Part shown: one piece after another, positions 37,649 through 48,114 of the stretch
Numbering within the stretch: position 1 is the stretch's first letter
How the letters are laid out: each line of letters begins with the position of its first letter
Assembly: GCA_034520745.1 (NCBI GenBank)
Contig: JAXHNF010000023.1
Span: 62,001 to 126,000 of the forward strand
Length of the DNA: 64,000 nt
From: Alkalibacterium sp034520745
GTDB lineage: Bacteria; Bacillota; Bacilli; Lactobacillales; Carnobacteriaceae_A
Direction of reading: 5' to 3'
Notes under the pieces: generated by a model
Seen by the model: the letters and a program-made list of their open reading frames with translations, nothing else
Told to the model about the DNA's origin: nothing
Databases searched by the model: none
Made by a program: the position numbers and the translations under genes

Positions 37649-38005
37649 ATGAAAAAAGCCTGGCGCGTAAAAACTGAAGCAGATTTTCAGAAAGTCTTTC
37701 ATCAGGGACAGTCTATGGCTAACCGCCAGTTTGTGGTCTACAGCATAGCCAAAGAAGGACAGACCCATTTTCGTGCGGGACTTTCTGTCGGGAAAAAAAT
37801 GGGTAATGCCGTAATGAGAAATGCGATCAAGCGAAAAATCAGGCACTGCCTGATTGAATTTGATCAGCAGGATCTGATCAGACAGGATATCGACTTTATC
37901 GTGATTGCCAGAAAACCTGTCAGCGAAATGGATTATCATGAAGTTAGAAAAAGCCTGCTGCATGTGTTTGATCGGGCACAGATACTCAAAGCAAAAGAAC
38001 AGTAG
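37649..38005 (+). CDS. rnpA: Ribonuclease P protein component
   Basis: Protein subunit of RNase P, which matures tRNA 5' ends. ATG at 37649 (MKKAWRVKTEADFQKVFHQGQ) chosen because GGGGAC lies 5-9 nt before it and alignment starts here; an upstream in-frame ATG at 37628 lacks a site. 118 residues, intact. The signature GKKMGNAVMRNAIKRKIRHCL is the RNA-binding RNR motif region. Confidence 0.97.
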   Translation: MKKAWRVKTEADFQKVFHQGQSMANRQFVVYSIAKEGQTHFRAGLSVGKKMGNAVMRNAIKRKIRHCLIEFDQQDLIRQDIDFIVIARKPVSEMDYHEVRKSLLHVFDRAQILKAKEQ

Positions 38006-38077
38006 ACTTTTTTAAAGCTGATTAGAATCGATCGTAGAATGACACAACTAAAGATTTATATGAAAAGAGGAAAAAAA

Positions 38078-38923
38078 GTGATTTTTTTAAAAAAACGTAA
38101 GCGATTGCTGCTGGCAGTGACGATGATTGGTTTAATGGTCTTTCTGACGGCCTGCGGAACAGAACCCGTTACCTCGGAAAGTACCGGTATCTGGGAAGGC
38201 GTAATCATCTATAACTTTGCCCGTGCGATCATCTGGGTTTCAGACTTCTTCGGCGGCAATTACGGTATCGGAATCATTATCGTGACGATGTTCATTCGAG
38301 CACTGCTCATTCCCTTTACACATTTTCAGCAGAAAAACATGCAGCAGATGAACGAATTGAACCCTCAGTTAAATGAATTGAGAGACAAATATTCCGCTAA
38401 AGACACGGAAACGCAGGAAAAACTGAAAGAAGAGCAGCAGCGTCTTTACAGTGAAGCGGGCGTCAACCCATACATGGGCTGTCTGCCGATGCTGATTCAG
38501 ATGCCTGTTTTCATTGCTCTGTATCAGGCTGTGAACCGGACAGATATCCTGGCAACAGGCAATTTCTTATGGGTGAATCTGGGTGAACCGGATCCTTACT
38601 TTATCCTGCCGATCCTTGCCGGACTGTTTACTCTGGGGAACTCTGTTATGATGAGTATGGGACGACCTCAGGCAGGAAATAAAGTAATAACCTATGTGAT
38701 GCCTTTATTCATCGTGTTCATTACTGTCCGCCTGTCCAGTGCTTTGGCCTTGTATTTCACTGTTTCAAACGGTTTCTCCGTGATCCAGACGCTGCTTTTC
38801 CAGAATCCGTTCAAGATGAGAAGAGAACGTCAGAAAAAAGAAGAAGAGGAACGCGAAGCGGAACTCCAGCGCAGACGTGCCATGAAGAAAGCACAGAAAT
38901 ACGGCAGAAACGTAAAAAAATAG
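38078..38923 (+). CDS. yidC: Membrane protein insertase YidC
   Basis: Inserts and folds membrane proteins with or without Sec. GTG start at 38078 after AGAGGA. It is a lipoprotein: the signal RLLLAVTMIGLMVFLTACG ends in lipobox LTAC. Then the five-helix core: NYGIGIIIVTMFIRALLIPF with the substrate-groove Arg, MQQMNELNPQLNELRDKYSAKD, GVNPYMGCLPMLIQMPVFIALYQAV and VITYVMPLFIVFITV. The basic C-terminus KKAQKYGRNVKK is for ribosome contact. 281 residues. Confidence 0.95.
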   Translation: MIFLKKRKRLLLAVTMIGLMVFLTACGTEPVTSESTGIWEGVIIYNFARAIIWVSDFFGGNYGIGIIIVTMFIRALLIPFTHFQQKNMQQMNELNPQLNELRDKYSAKDTETQEKLKEEQQRLYSEAGVNPYMGCLPMLIQMPVFIALYQAVNRTDILATGNFLWVNLGEPDPYFILPILAGLFTLGNSVMMSMGRPQAGNKVITYVMPLFIVFITVRLSSALALYFTVSNGFSVIQTLLFQNPFKMRRERQKKEEEEREAELQRRRAMKKAQKYGRNVKK

Positions 38924-38996
38924 AAATTTCTCTGACTTGCTCTAGTTTATTTGGTAAAATATGGATGAATAGAATTTGGAATGGAGGATCGTATTC

Positions 38997-39934
38997 ATGA
39001 ATGACAAGTACACTGCACAAGCTGCAACAACTGAAGAGGCCATCGAAAAAGGACTCAAAGCTTTAGGCATCGGTCGGGAAGACGCGACAATCGAAGTCAA
39101 GCAGGCAGGCAAGAAGGGCTTCTTAGGCATCGGGCAGAAAGACGCGGTCGTCGTGGTCAAAAAGACCAACACGAAAAACGCCATTGAAGAACTTTTATCT
39201 AAAGAAGTGATGCTGGGTGAAGAAGAAAATTCGACGATCAAGCCTTCTGAAAAAGTCAGAAAAAAAGAAGTCAAAGAAGAGCCGGTCGTTGAACCTGTTG
39301 CTGAAGCTCCGGAAGAAGTGAGCGAAGCGGTAGAAGAAACAGAAGAAAAGGATGAATCGGAAGAACCGAAAGAAACGAAAGAAACAAAGGATATGGAAGA
39401 CTCTGAAAAAAAGAGCCGGCAGAAGTTCGTGAACAAAAAGAAAAACGTGTGAATGAGCAGGATGAGGCAGCGATCTTGAAAGTGTCTGAGTATCTGAAAA
39501 CCATCGCTTTAAAAATGGGTGTCGACGATGTCGCCATCGATGTGAAGCGTGACAATAACCGCGTGAAATTCCTGATCGAGACAGAAGATGCCGGTCTGAT
39601 CATCGGCCGCCACGGCAAGGTCCTGAACAGCCTGCAGACTCTGGCGCAGATCCAGCTGCATCAGGAAGCGGACAATAAACTGTATGCCAAAGTGGATGCA
39701 GAGAATTACCGTGACCGCCGCAAACAGACAGTGGAACAGCTGGCGACACGCACCGCTGAAAAAGTGAAGCGAACCAAGCGTCCCGTGATTTTAGAACCAA
39801 TGCCTGCACATGAACGCAAGCAGATCCACCGTTACCTGAATCAGTTCAAGGGAGTCAAGACTCACTCTGAAGGCAAGGAACCGCACCGCTATTTAGTGGT
39901 CGAACCGGCAAAAGAAGAAGAATTCAAACTGTAA
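38997..39934 (+). CDS. jag: RNA-binding protein Jag/KhpB (one frameshift)
   Basis: KH- and R3H-domain RNA-binding protein tied to cell elongation and sRNA binding. ATG at 38997, TGGAGGATC upstream. Jag_N domain about 1-52 (KYTAQAATTEEAIEKGLKALGIGREDATIEVKQAGKKGFLGIG). A long Glu/Lys/Val-rich linker follows, then an indel in the A7 run near 39413; the next frame reads PAEVREQKEKRVNEQDEAAI and on into the KH domain (LIIGRHGKVLNSLQTLAQI) and R3H domain (MPAHERKQIHRYLNQFKGV). About 312 residues. Confidence 0.93.
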
Positions 39935-39953
39935 ATCAGTCAAGCGCACGATC

Positions 39954-39997
39954 AAAAAGCTCTTCAGAGACGAAATTTCGTCTCTGAAGAGCTTTTT
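39954..39997. terminator. jag terminator, bidirectional
   Basis: AAAAAGCTCTTCAGAGACG pairs perfectly with its complement around a 6-nt loop; serves jag and the convergent pilus operon. Confidence 0.93.
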
Positions 39998-40014
39998 TCT
40001 TTCAGATCGGATAT

Positions 40015-40806
40015 TCAGTTTACCCGCTCGCCGTGAACGAGGAGACGCTTATAATTCATGGGATACTTCAGACAGGTCACCAGCGTCACGAGATCCTTGT
40101 CTTTTTGAATACTTAAACTGCCGACCTCATCTGGCAGGACCACGTGGGAACCGGTGACGCGGTAAGTCATAGGTCTTGTCCAGGGTCTGGATTTCAAAGG
40201 TGTCTCCGGCATTCAAGTTCATTGACATGTAGAAACATATTATGGCGCAAGTGTCCCGCGGTGTCCCGCGATGACTGAACTGAGTGCCTTTGCCTCCAAC
40301 GGGTAGTGATGTACCTGTTATGTGTGCTGCACCTTTCATCAAGTTGGCATCCGAGGCTCCCAGGTAAATAGGAAGCTCGATATTGATTTTAGGGATGCGA
40401 ATGATGGAGTAAAAAGAGCGATAGGATAAAGAAGAGGATCCATTGCCTGATGGAGCACTTATATGCTTCCATCTCGACGTGAGAATTGTCGACAAGACTG
40501 GCATCCGTTTCAGGTTCTTTTTGCTCGTTCTCAGTAGCGTAAAACTCATTTGAAGCCATCACTTCATCTGTGAAAGCATCTTCGATCATCTGATCGGGAT
40601 TATCATGAAATTCTTCATTGTAGTCGGACATTTACTTCCACAAAGCCTCACTGTTTCACTCTGAGTCAGGCTGAGCGGCAAACAGTCTCAAACTCTTCTA
40701 TTTGCTGCTGCATGGCGTAATCGTTGATGTAATGGGCAATGTAGGGATAAACGAAAAACAATAAGCCCATGAGAAACAGCAGAAAGGGGAGTAGTTTTTT
40801 CTTCAT
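40015..40806 (-). CDS. Class C sortase 1, pilus assembly (frameshifted)
   Basis: Transpeptidase that links pilins. Start ATG at 40806, 7 nt after GGAG (MKKKLLPFLLFLMGLLFFVYPYIAHYINDY, signal/anchor helix). Then SDYNEEFHDNPDQMIEDAFTDEVMASNE, the sortase core IPKINIELPIYLGASDANLMKGAAHITGTSLPVGGKGTQ, and the active site DLVTLVTCLKYPMNYKRLLVHGERVN with catalytic Cys and Arg. The conserved His sits in the broken SHRG/GHRG text near 40265. At least four indels. Last gene of the pilus locus. Unlike sortase 2 it ends right after the GER motif, without a C-terminal membrane helix. Confidence 0.85.
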
Positions 40807-40814
40807 TTTCATAC

Positions 40815-41705
40815 TCCTCTCGCGTTTTCCTTTCATAAATCAGAAGGGCACTACCGAGGATGCCTGCTAGTGAGGTAATGACTATTGGAAGGGTATATGA
40901 AGTTCTCTTCTGGAGTTAAATCAGGGGTGACAGCTGCAGATTCTGGTTCTTCAGGGGTATAGGGAATTCGGTTTCGCCATGACGAGTAGCCGATGGGAGT
41001 TGATCATGTAAGGCGTAAGTAATAAGGGTGACGAGATCCCGTCCTTCCTGAATGGCGATCAGGTCTGTCTTCATAAGGCAGGACAGTATTGATTTCTCTG
41101 ACTTCATACGCAAGCATTTCATCCAAGACCTTAAGGTAAAAGACATTCCCGATCTCTATATCCGCAAGGTCCGTAAAGAGTTTGGACGTTGCAAACCCCG
41201 GCTGACCGGTCAGAGACAGAATGCGTATTTTTCGCCACCTAAAGGGAAAGAGGTATTTTCTAAATAGCCAATCCCTTTTTGAAGAATGGCATCGCTGGTC
41301 CCTGAATATATAGGGAAGTTTCCGTCAATAGCTGGAATCTCTATCATGACCCAGAACATCACCCAGCCTGTCAGAGAAAACATTGAAGGACGAGCGGTTA
41401 CCCGCAGCAGCGACTTGATCTCCGGATTCTTCCGAAAGGGATCTTCATATTCCTGCTGTGTATCCGAACCACTGAGCGAGCGGTTGTAGTCATTGATTTG
41501 ATCCTTATAAACATTTGATCTCGTCTTCAGAGAGTTCATCCAGGGAATCCTGGTAGGTATCGATCACACGGGTCTGGTGTGAAGCTGGAATAGAGCTGAG
41601 TGACGATAGGGTAAAGAAAGATAGTCAATCCGACAATGAAGCCAAAGATGGCGAGTAAAGGTGGACTTTGGACGGCTTGTGGAATGAACGGAATGGTTTT
41701 TTCAC
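40815..41705 (-). CDS. Class C sortase 2, pilus assembly (frameshifted)
   Basis: Second pilin-polymerising sortase. GTG start at 41705 with AAGGAGGG upstream (KKPFRSFHKPSK, then the helix LAIFGFIVGLTIFLYPIVTQLYSSF in a shifted frame). Core: IPAIDGNFPIYSGTSDAILQKGIGYLENTSFPLGGE, TGQPGFATSKLFTDLADIEIGNVFYLKVLDEMLAYEV, then the active site DLVTLIT followed in the next frame by a C-x-PYMINSHRLLV pattern with Cys and Arg. A C-terminal membrane helix is readable near 40850-40890 (ITSLAGILGSALLIYERK). Six or more indels. The DPFRKNPE stretch near 41420 resembles the lid region of class C sortases. Confidence 0.82.
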
Positions 41706-41807
41706 GAGGACTCCCTCCTTTCGCTGAATAGAGTAGGGCAGAGGAGTATGTAAACAGGATAGACCGGCGCCCCGTGCCGGAAGTGTTTAATGTCGATCAA
41801 CTGCGGT

Positions 41808-43543
41808 TATTTTTCCGATTTTTTATAGAGTTTGACTGAAGAGCCCATCAAGCCAAGACCGATGATGCTGAATACGAGTGTACCCACACCACCTGTTTGA
41901 GGCAGAGTGATTTCTGGGCTGTTCGAGATTTCAGCTGGATCTGCTCCGCAACAAGATCAGAAGAACATTCACTGGTCAGTAGCTGTTAGCGTCAACAGTG
42001 AATTCGATAGTCATTGCTCGAGACAATCTATATTGTATGCCGCCTACTTCTGGAGCTTTGATTTCTTCCAGGAAATAGTGACCATAGGCTAAACCTTCGA
42101 TTTCAAAGTAGCCGTTAGCATCAGATTCAAAGACCCAAGCGGAAGCTTTAGCTCCCCGAGCTGTAGTCTGGTCTAGCAGGTACATGCCTTCACCAGCTTG
42201 TAGATGAGGAATTCGGCACCTGGCAAGCCTTCGCCTTCTTTATTCACTTTATCAAAGGCTTTACCACCAGTATGAACCACAGGAGGATTTTCTTCCGTGT
42301 CAGTATATTCTACAAATCCATTGTTATACGTTAGTGTGACGTTGTTTTCGTAATCCCTTCCCATGACGGCATTTTCGTTTATGAATGTGTCAAAGGAAAT
42401 AACGAGTTCATCAAAACCATCTAAAGCAGTGATGTCAAAGTTAAGTTCTAGTGTGCCACCTTCTTCGCCAACAGTCACGCCGGATGCAGTAAAGCCTGTA
42501 AATACCAGCGCCGTCAGCTTCTACGACAAGATTACCGGCATAAGTGAGTTACTGGACCGAATGTATCTCTTATGATATAACTTACCAGATTTTCAGTATC
42601 GATAAAGTTCAGGTACATCTGAGCGAATAATCCAAGTAAGGTTTTCAAAGAAATCGCCAGTATCCTCATCTTGGCCTTGTTCTGTTATAGATTTATCAAT
42701 TTCAGGTAAATCATCGTTGACAAGTTCGACGCCTTCGCGGATGATTTTTTCATCAATAACATTTTCGTCAGCTGAGTTATTTCCTACACCGTAAGCGTGG
42801 TCATCTTTAGTTACTTCAAACGGAATAGGTGTTTGATCTAAGCCGTAGCCGTCAGGAGCGGCTGTTTCCACGAAGTAGTAGCTGCCGACGACTAAGTCTC
42901 CGACAAAAATATTACCATTGGCATCAGTTGTCAAGCCTGATTCAATTAATGCATCGTCACCGTCTTGTACTTTGTAAAGACTGAATACTGCGCCTGGCAG
43001 ACCAGTTTCACCGTCTTCTGCCCATTTGGTCAGTTCGACAGCACCTAAGATCAGCTGGTTTTTTGGATAAACGTGAACATCCTGATTCCATTCCGTTTGA
43101 TTTGGATTCATCATTGGAACATCCACTAAGAATGGGCCGCTGAAATCCTCGACACCTTTAGGCGTGTCAGTTTCTACAACGTAGTATCTACCTTCTTCCA
43201 GATCCTCGAATAAAGCTAAGCCATTGCTGTCTGTAGATTTTACGACAGGAGTGAGCCTGTAATGTCTACAGTAGACAATTCTGCATCATCTGCTACTTTG
43301 TAGACACTGAATACTGCGCCTTCTAAAAATGTTGTCAGTCAAGCTGGAAGGTCTTTTGTCAGACCGTCATTTTCAATCAATGTATCATCGAATGGATTGT
43401 CGTTCGTCTGTAATTTGTGTATATGCAGATTACGCTGTCTCTGGACGTGCAGTTGCCGGCCATTGCCATAGAGGGTGCCATAATGGAAAGAACCATCAGA
43501 GACCCATCAAGAGACCGACAACTTTTCTTGTTATTCTGGTCAT
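41808..43543 (-). CDS. Major (backbone) pilin, SpaA type, LPQTG-anchored (frameshifted)
   Basis: Shaft subunit of a sortase-built pilus. ATG at 43543, GAGGAGAG upstream. Signal peptide RITRKVVGLLMGL...MVLSIMAPSMAMA. A first domain carries VFSVYKVADDAELST and YVVETDTPKGVEDF. The pilin motif W-x3-VHVYPKN lies at about 43058-43090 and its Lys is the residue sortase C joins to the next subunit. A Cna-B domain follows with E-box YYFVETAAPDGYGL, then an isopeptide domain (42180-42480), another Cna-B domain (GYFEIEGLAYGHYFLEEIKAPEVGG) and the sorting signal LPQTGG near 41890 with helix and LYKKSEK tail. About 575 residues; several indels. Confidence 0.9.
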
Positions 43544-43573
43544 TTGCTTTTACTCTCCTCTTATTCTATATTT

Positions 43574-46500
43574 TTAGGATTTTTTGGTTTTCTTTTTCTT
43601 GTTGAGGCCGTAAAGCGTGCCTCCCATTAAGGAAATACCGAGAACAGTAAAGAGTGGTGGTGCCCATGCTCCCTGTATTCGGCAGTTCGGCTTGACGATC
43701 GTTTTCAATAGTTAACTGAACGTCAGGTGTTTCATCATCGATTGTTACTGTAAACGATTCATTTTGTAGAAGATAACCGGCTGGTGCTTTTGTTTCTACT
43801 AATACGTAATCACCATGAGGAATGTCTTCAAACAATAAAAGACCTTGTGCGTTGGTAATTCCTGTAGCGATAACTGTGTAGTCTTCTTCGGATGTATATA
43901 GTCTGAGTTCAAATTCAGCACCGGCTAACGGAGAAGGTTCTTGTAAAGAAGCGTCTACTTTTTCAATAGTGAGGGATCCGACTTTTAAGATATTCTCAAT
44001 CTGTATTGGATTCTCTGATGTGATAACTTCTCCGTTCGCATAAGCACGAACGACATCATCTTCATCCAGTCTGATTTCCACCTCAATATCTTCGCTTATT
44101 CCTTCATATCCATCTGGAGCGGATGTTTCACTCAATATATACGTACCTACTCTTAAATCCTCAAAAAGAATTCTGCCGTTCATCAGATATATCTGAAAGT
44201 CCCGATAATAGTCCCGTTTTGACTTAAAGTAAACTCTGCCGTAAGATTTTCACCTGATAATAGGATTACCTTCGCCGTCGATTTTCTCGATAACAAATCC
44301 GCCTGTCAGTAATGTATTGGTAAGCGAAACATTGAGGACGCCAGGTGTGAAGTGTCCTCAGTAACGGATTCGACTTCTGTGTCGTAATCGGCTACTGGTT
44401 CTTCTTCAACACTGTAGGTGAATGTTCTGCCAAAGTTATCAAAACGAGCAAGTGAATCAGCATCAAACAGCCAGTCATCGTTTGTGTCTGGACTTACTGT
44501 AATTTGACGAACGAATTGTTTTGAGTGGTTCCTTCCGCTGTTCTGTAAATATTTAGAACAATAGATTCCGGACGGTCTTCAGGGGAATGCGTTTTCCCAG
44601 AATTTCTCACCGTTCAACAGCCATCCAGGAGCTTTTACAGAAGGAATCGGAAATTCGTTTGTCACATCGGGTGTATTTGCAACGGGAGTCAAGAGTGTCT
44701 CGCCATTTGTTTGATAGTAAAAGTCTGGATTAAATCCTGGATCTTCTGTATCCAAATGAACAGTATAGATTAATCTTACCCATTCATCTGCGCCCAAGTT
44801 TAGTCCAGTCACGTTGATTGTTCCATCTGGATTCTCAGTAACTTGGACGGAATTGAGGAGATTTGGACTACTTGCCTCGAGGGTGTAGTCTGAACTGTCG
44901 AACGTGCCATCAGGCCCTTTGTCCAAAATAATCTGTTCTCCCATCGGATCAGTGATACTGCCATTAGAAATAGATTTTGTAACAGTCGTACTGATTTGTT
45001 CTAAAATATCCTGAATTTGAGAAACTTGTGAGGCGTCATAGTAATAGTTGTCATTAGTCGCAACGTTTTTCATTACGTTCAATGCCTGTTCTCTCGAAGC
45101 GAACTGATTATTAACAAATTGATCAGTTAATTCGATTGCCGACTCCATATAAGTCTATGCCGGCATTTTTCGGCAAATACTGCTTCCGACATTGTTGGCA
45201 GGAAATGATCAGTTATCTGTATATCCATTGACAGAATAAGATTCATGGATATTCGGTGTATTAAAATTGGAACTTAGATAGTAACGGGTGCCGTCTCCTT
45301 TAATCGAATTATAGTTGAAGGAAGTTCCATAAAAATTATAGAAGCTCGATTGCCTTCGTAGTTGACTAAAGGACCATTCGCCGCAGCAGCAGTCATGCGA
45401 TAACTGAGTGTTGGCAAGCCGTCACTAAGGAAAATAATGATTTTATTGGTGGCGGTGCTATTGTTGTCTAGAATCGAACGTGCTTGTCTCGATGCTGCTT
45501 GAGTAAGTGTACCCCCGATTTGACCGTTATTGGCATCCCAAGGTCGTACGTTTGTCAAATTATTTGAATTTGTTGTTAGGGTCGTGTAGGAATGTGAACT
45601 GAGGATTTGTGAAGCATAAGTGACCAACGCCATACGAATAGAACCATCGGGGTTGACGTTCTGGTTAAGCAGGCCATTTATAAACGATGTTCGCTAGCAT
45701 TAGAGGCAACAGTTACGCGGTCGTTATCTGCCATACTGTTTCAGTTATCCAGAACGAGAACAATATCTGTGGTTTCAGATTCTGTTACCGTTTTTCCTGA
45801 AATTTCTAGAGTGATATCGTATTGTCCTGGAACAGCAGTTTCACTAGCTGTCTTCTGAAGATTTCCCGCTTCATATTCAACGGGTTGTGGCAAATAATTT
45901 CTTACAGTTGGATCATCCTGATTATAATTAGAAGGGTAGGTGCCTTCAGAATCGGTCGTGTAATCGATTGAAGCAATACCAATAGAGTTCAAATAAAGAA
46001 GAACGCGGCTGTACAACTGGCTGTTTTTTGACGGGGATAAACCCGTCTGTCGTACGCGGACCACCAGTGTATATCTCTTTTCCGCCTTCAATGTAGAATT
46101 CCTGTTCTTCTTTTTCCACCACTCCTTCAATATCTTCAGGTTCACCAAAGTTCTCATTTTCGGTATCTACTTCATCGGACTGTTCGCTTTCATCTTCAGT
46201 CAGTTCGTTACCATCGGAATCTTTAGCCAGGTCTGTCTCTTTGTCTTGTTCGAGTACTACAGCTTCCTCAGATTCTTCTTTGGTTTTTTGTGATCCTTCC
46301 TGAAAATTATCTGTGTTTTCATTTTCGCTAACGTCTTCTTGGACAGTAATGTCTTCTTCATCTGCTTCAAGAACAGCTTCTACAATCTGTTCTTCTTCAG
46401 CTGTCGGTTCAGCGACAAGTCGTTCTTCTTCGGCTTTTTCATCAGCTATACGTTGTTCTTCAGCTAAACGATCCGCTTCTTCTTGAGCGGCTTTTTCTGC

Positions 46501-47106
46501 AGCGAGGCGTTCTTCCTCAGCTTTTTCTTCTGCCGCAATTCGCTCGGCTTCGGCTTTTTCGGCAGCTATCCGTTCAGCTTCCAGTTGTGCGAGTTTATTT
46601 GGAATAGAAACGGACTTAAGCTCTACAGCTGCTGGATTATCTTTTTCCTGTATAGAACTACCGATAGAAAATTCCAAAGTAGGAGAGGTCAAGTCACTGA
46701 CGGTGGTTGTAAATTTGAGGGTGAGGGTTTGTGCGGTGGTTGAGTAATGGGAGCTGAAGATATGGCGGTTGTCTGACGCAAGTGAATGCGCCGTCTCGGG
46801 TGGCAGACACAGTTTTGGTGCTCCGACATCTGAAGGAACGGTCACTTCGACGACGGGTGTTTTCTCTGTTTCTGATTCATTCTGATCGATCGTTACATCC
46901 CAGGTGATTTCTTTGCCGTCTGGGCTGAGTGACCATTTAGCTGTTCCCGATCCTGATTCGTCTGAAAATAATGTGACAGAGTCTGCGGTTTCCGCAGAAG
47001 CTGTGAGGGAAGAGATCAGGCTGGAAGGAAAGAACTGAATGAATTGAAACAGTACGAATAAAATCGTTATCACATGTGTATGCAACGATTTGTCATGTGT
47101 TTTCAC
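43574..47106 (-). CDS. Pilus tip adhesin: VWA and Cna-B domains, LPNTG-anchored (frameshifted)
   Basis: Large surface protein, about 1175 residues. GTG at 47106, GGAGGTG upstream; signal peptide cleaved near SLTASA-ET. Residues about 165-230 are a Glu/Ala/Lys-rich repeat (ERIAAEKAEAERIAAEEKAEEERLA), then a very acidic stretch to about 345. A von Willebrand A domain follows with MIDAS DIVLVLDN then NSMADND after one indel near 45740, and KIIIFLSDGLPTLSYRM. Cna-B domains come next with E-boxes ILSETSAPDGYEG and LVETKAPAGYL. It ends with LPNTG near 43680, a helix and KKKKTKKS. First gene of the pilus operon; resembles EbpA/RrgA tip adhesins. Confidence 0.88.
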
Positions 47107-47584
47107 ATTCTATACACCTCCTGGTACAAGAGTTAAGCGAGAGATAAGAGCGTCTTTCTAGTTTCTTGCAAAAGCGCCACCTCCTTAAAGTGGGTCAGTT
47201 TTTTAAGGTTTGTGAGAATAGGTAAAAGAAATGGAAAAATGATGGATGCAGATACAGTGAAGGAAGAAAGATAAGAGGGTGATTGAAAGATGATGAAATT
47301 TGATGGATTTAAGGGGTAATTAACTATTGAAATGAATAATAGAAGCAGGATAAATATACGGAAGAGTTTGTGAAAAATTAAGAGGATAAAATCATGAAAA
47401 AGAAGAATATTGAGGAAAAAATTTATTGGAGTATATGAGGTGGTGAAACAATGAGCTTAAACCAATTATATTAGAGCTGTATTTTTAAATCAAATGTAAG
47501 CGGTTATAAAAACGGACGTTTTTTTAAAATGGTTATTTATAAGCATCAAAGGACTATAGTGATATTTATTGATTTGATATTTTA
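47107..47584. other. Gene-free spacer upstream of the pilus operon
   Basis: AT-rich, purine-rich on the plus strand. I see no coding frame and no clear hairpin. The pilus promoter should lie here, but no site stands out. Confidence 0.5.
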
Positions 47585-47589
47585 GACAT

Positions 47590-47760
47590 GAAAAAGGCCT
47601 TTGCTCGGAAAAGGGACCTTCTCCGGTAATCAAAGGCGTATGTCTTTTTCATTTAATTGAGAGGTAAGTACAGTAGGATTCAGAGAATCCAAATTCGCTA
47701 TGTGTACATATGATTTGTCTATTTTCGTCACCTCTGCGGTCGTTATAGTGTTCACGAACA
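47590..47760 (-). ncRNA. Candidate small transcript, possible 41-residue peptide gene
   Basis: On the minus strand TTGCTT, 18 nt and TATACT (about 47767-47796) form a promoter, and 47594-47637 is a terminator: GCCTTTG and CCGGAGAAGG pair with CCTTTTCCG and CAAAGGC, followed by CTTTTT. The roughly 170-nt transcript between them holds one open frame, GTG at 47755 to TGA at 47630, reading VNTITTAEVTKIDKSYVHIA then NLDSLNPTVLTSQLNEKDIR and L; its stop is the first part of the terminator. No good ribosome site precedes the GTG; an internal GTG at 47731 is another choice. It may be an sRNA, a leaderless peptide gene or a remnant. Confidence 0.45.
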
Positions 47761-47769
47761 TAGTATAAT

Positions 47770-48030
47770 ACTTTGTGAATTCAATAAGCAAATATTACTG
47801 ATTCAAAGTAATTGTACTATGTAGTAAAGTTTACGCCAGGCTTTGAAAAAGCTCAACTGATAGCCCTCGAGGATTCAGGTTATTTTAAGTAAGTAATTTT
47901 TTTAAACAAACTCATTTTGTGAAAATATAGTAAATTATTATCAATTAGAAGCTTAATATTTAGCCTAACAAGAGAAATATAGTTCAAAAACACCTATGAT
48001 GTTACAAAAAGATTACAATCGATTTGAGGT
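47770..48030. other. Spacer with the folC upstream region
   Basis: AT-rich, no coding frame beyond short remnants. It lies between the candidate small transcript and the folC promoter. Confidence 0.45.
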
Positions 48031-48035
48031 TGTGA

Positions 48036-48064
48036 TTGTAGCCTATGATAGAACCCGTTATAAT
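48036..48064 (+). promoter_or_regulatory. folC promoter
   Basis: TTGTAG (48036-48041), 17-nt spacer and TATAAT (48059-48064), 50 nt before the folC start. Confidence 0.65.
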
Positions 48065-48114
48065 TGGGATGGAAAAAAGACAGATATTATTTTAAAGGGG
48101 TAAAGGATGATAGC

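Noticed and set aside
43329..43577. Short plus-strand frames inside the pilin genes
   Set aside because: They are antisense to the backbone pilin signal peptide region and have no ribosome site or family likeness.
47590..47640. Known riboswitch class
   Set aside because: The hairpin and flanks do not show the conserved core of the c-di-GMP, c-di-AMP, SAM, preQ1 or manganese riboswitches as I know them; terminator of a small transcript fits better.
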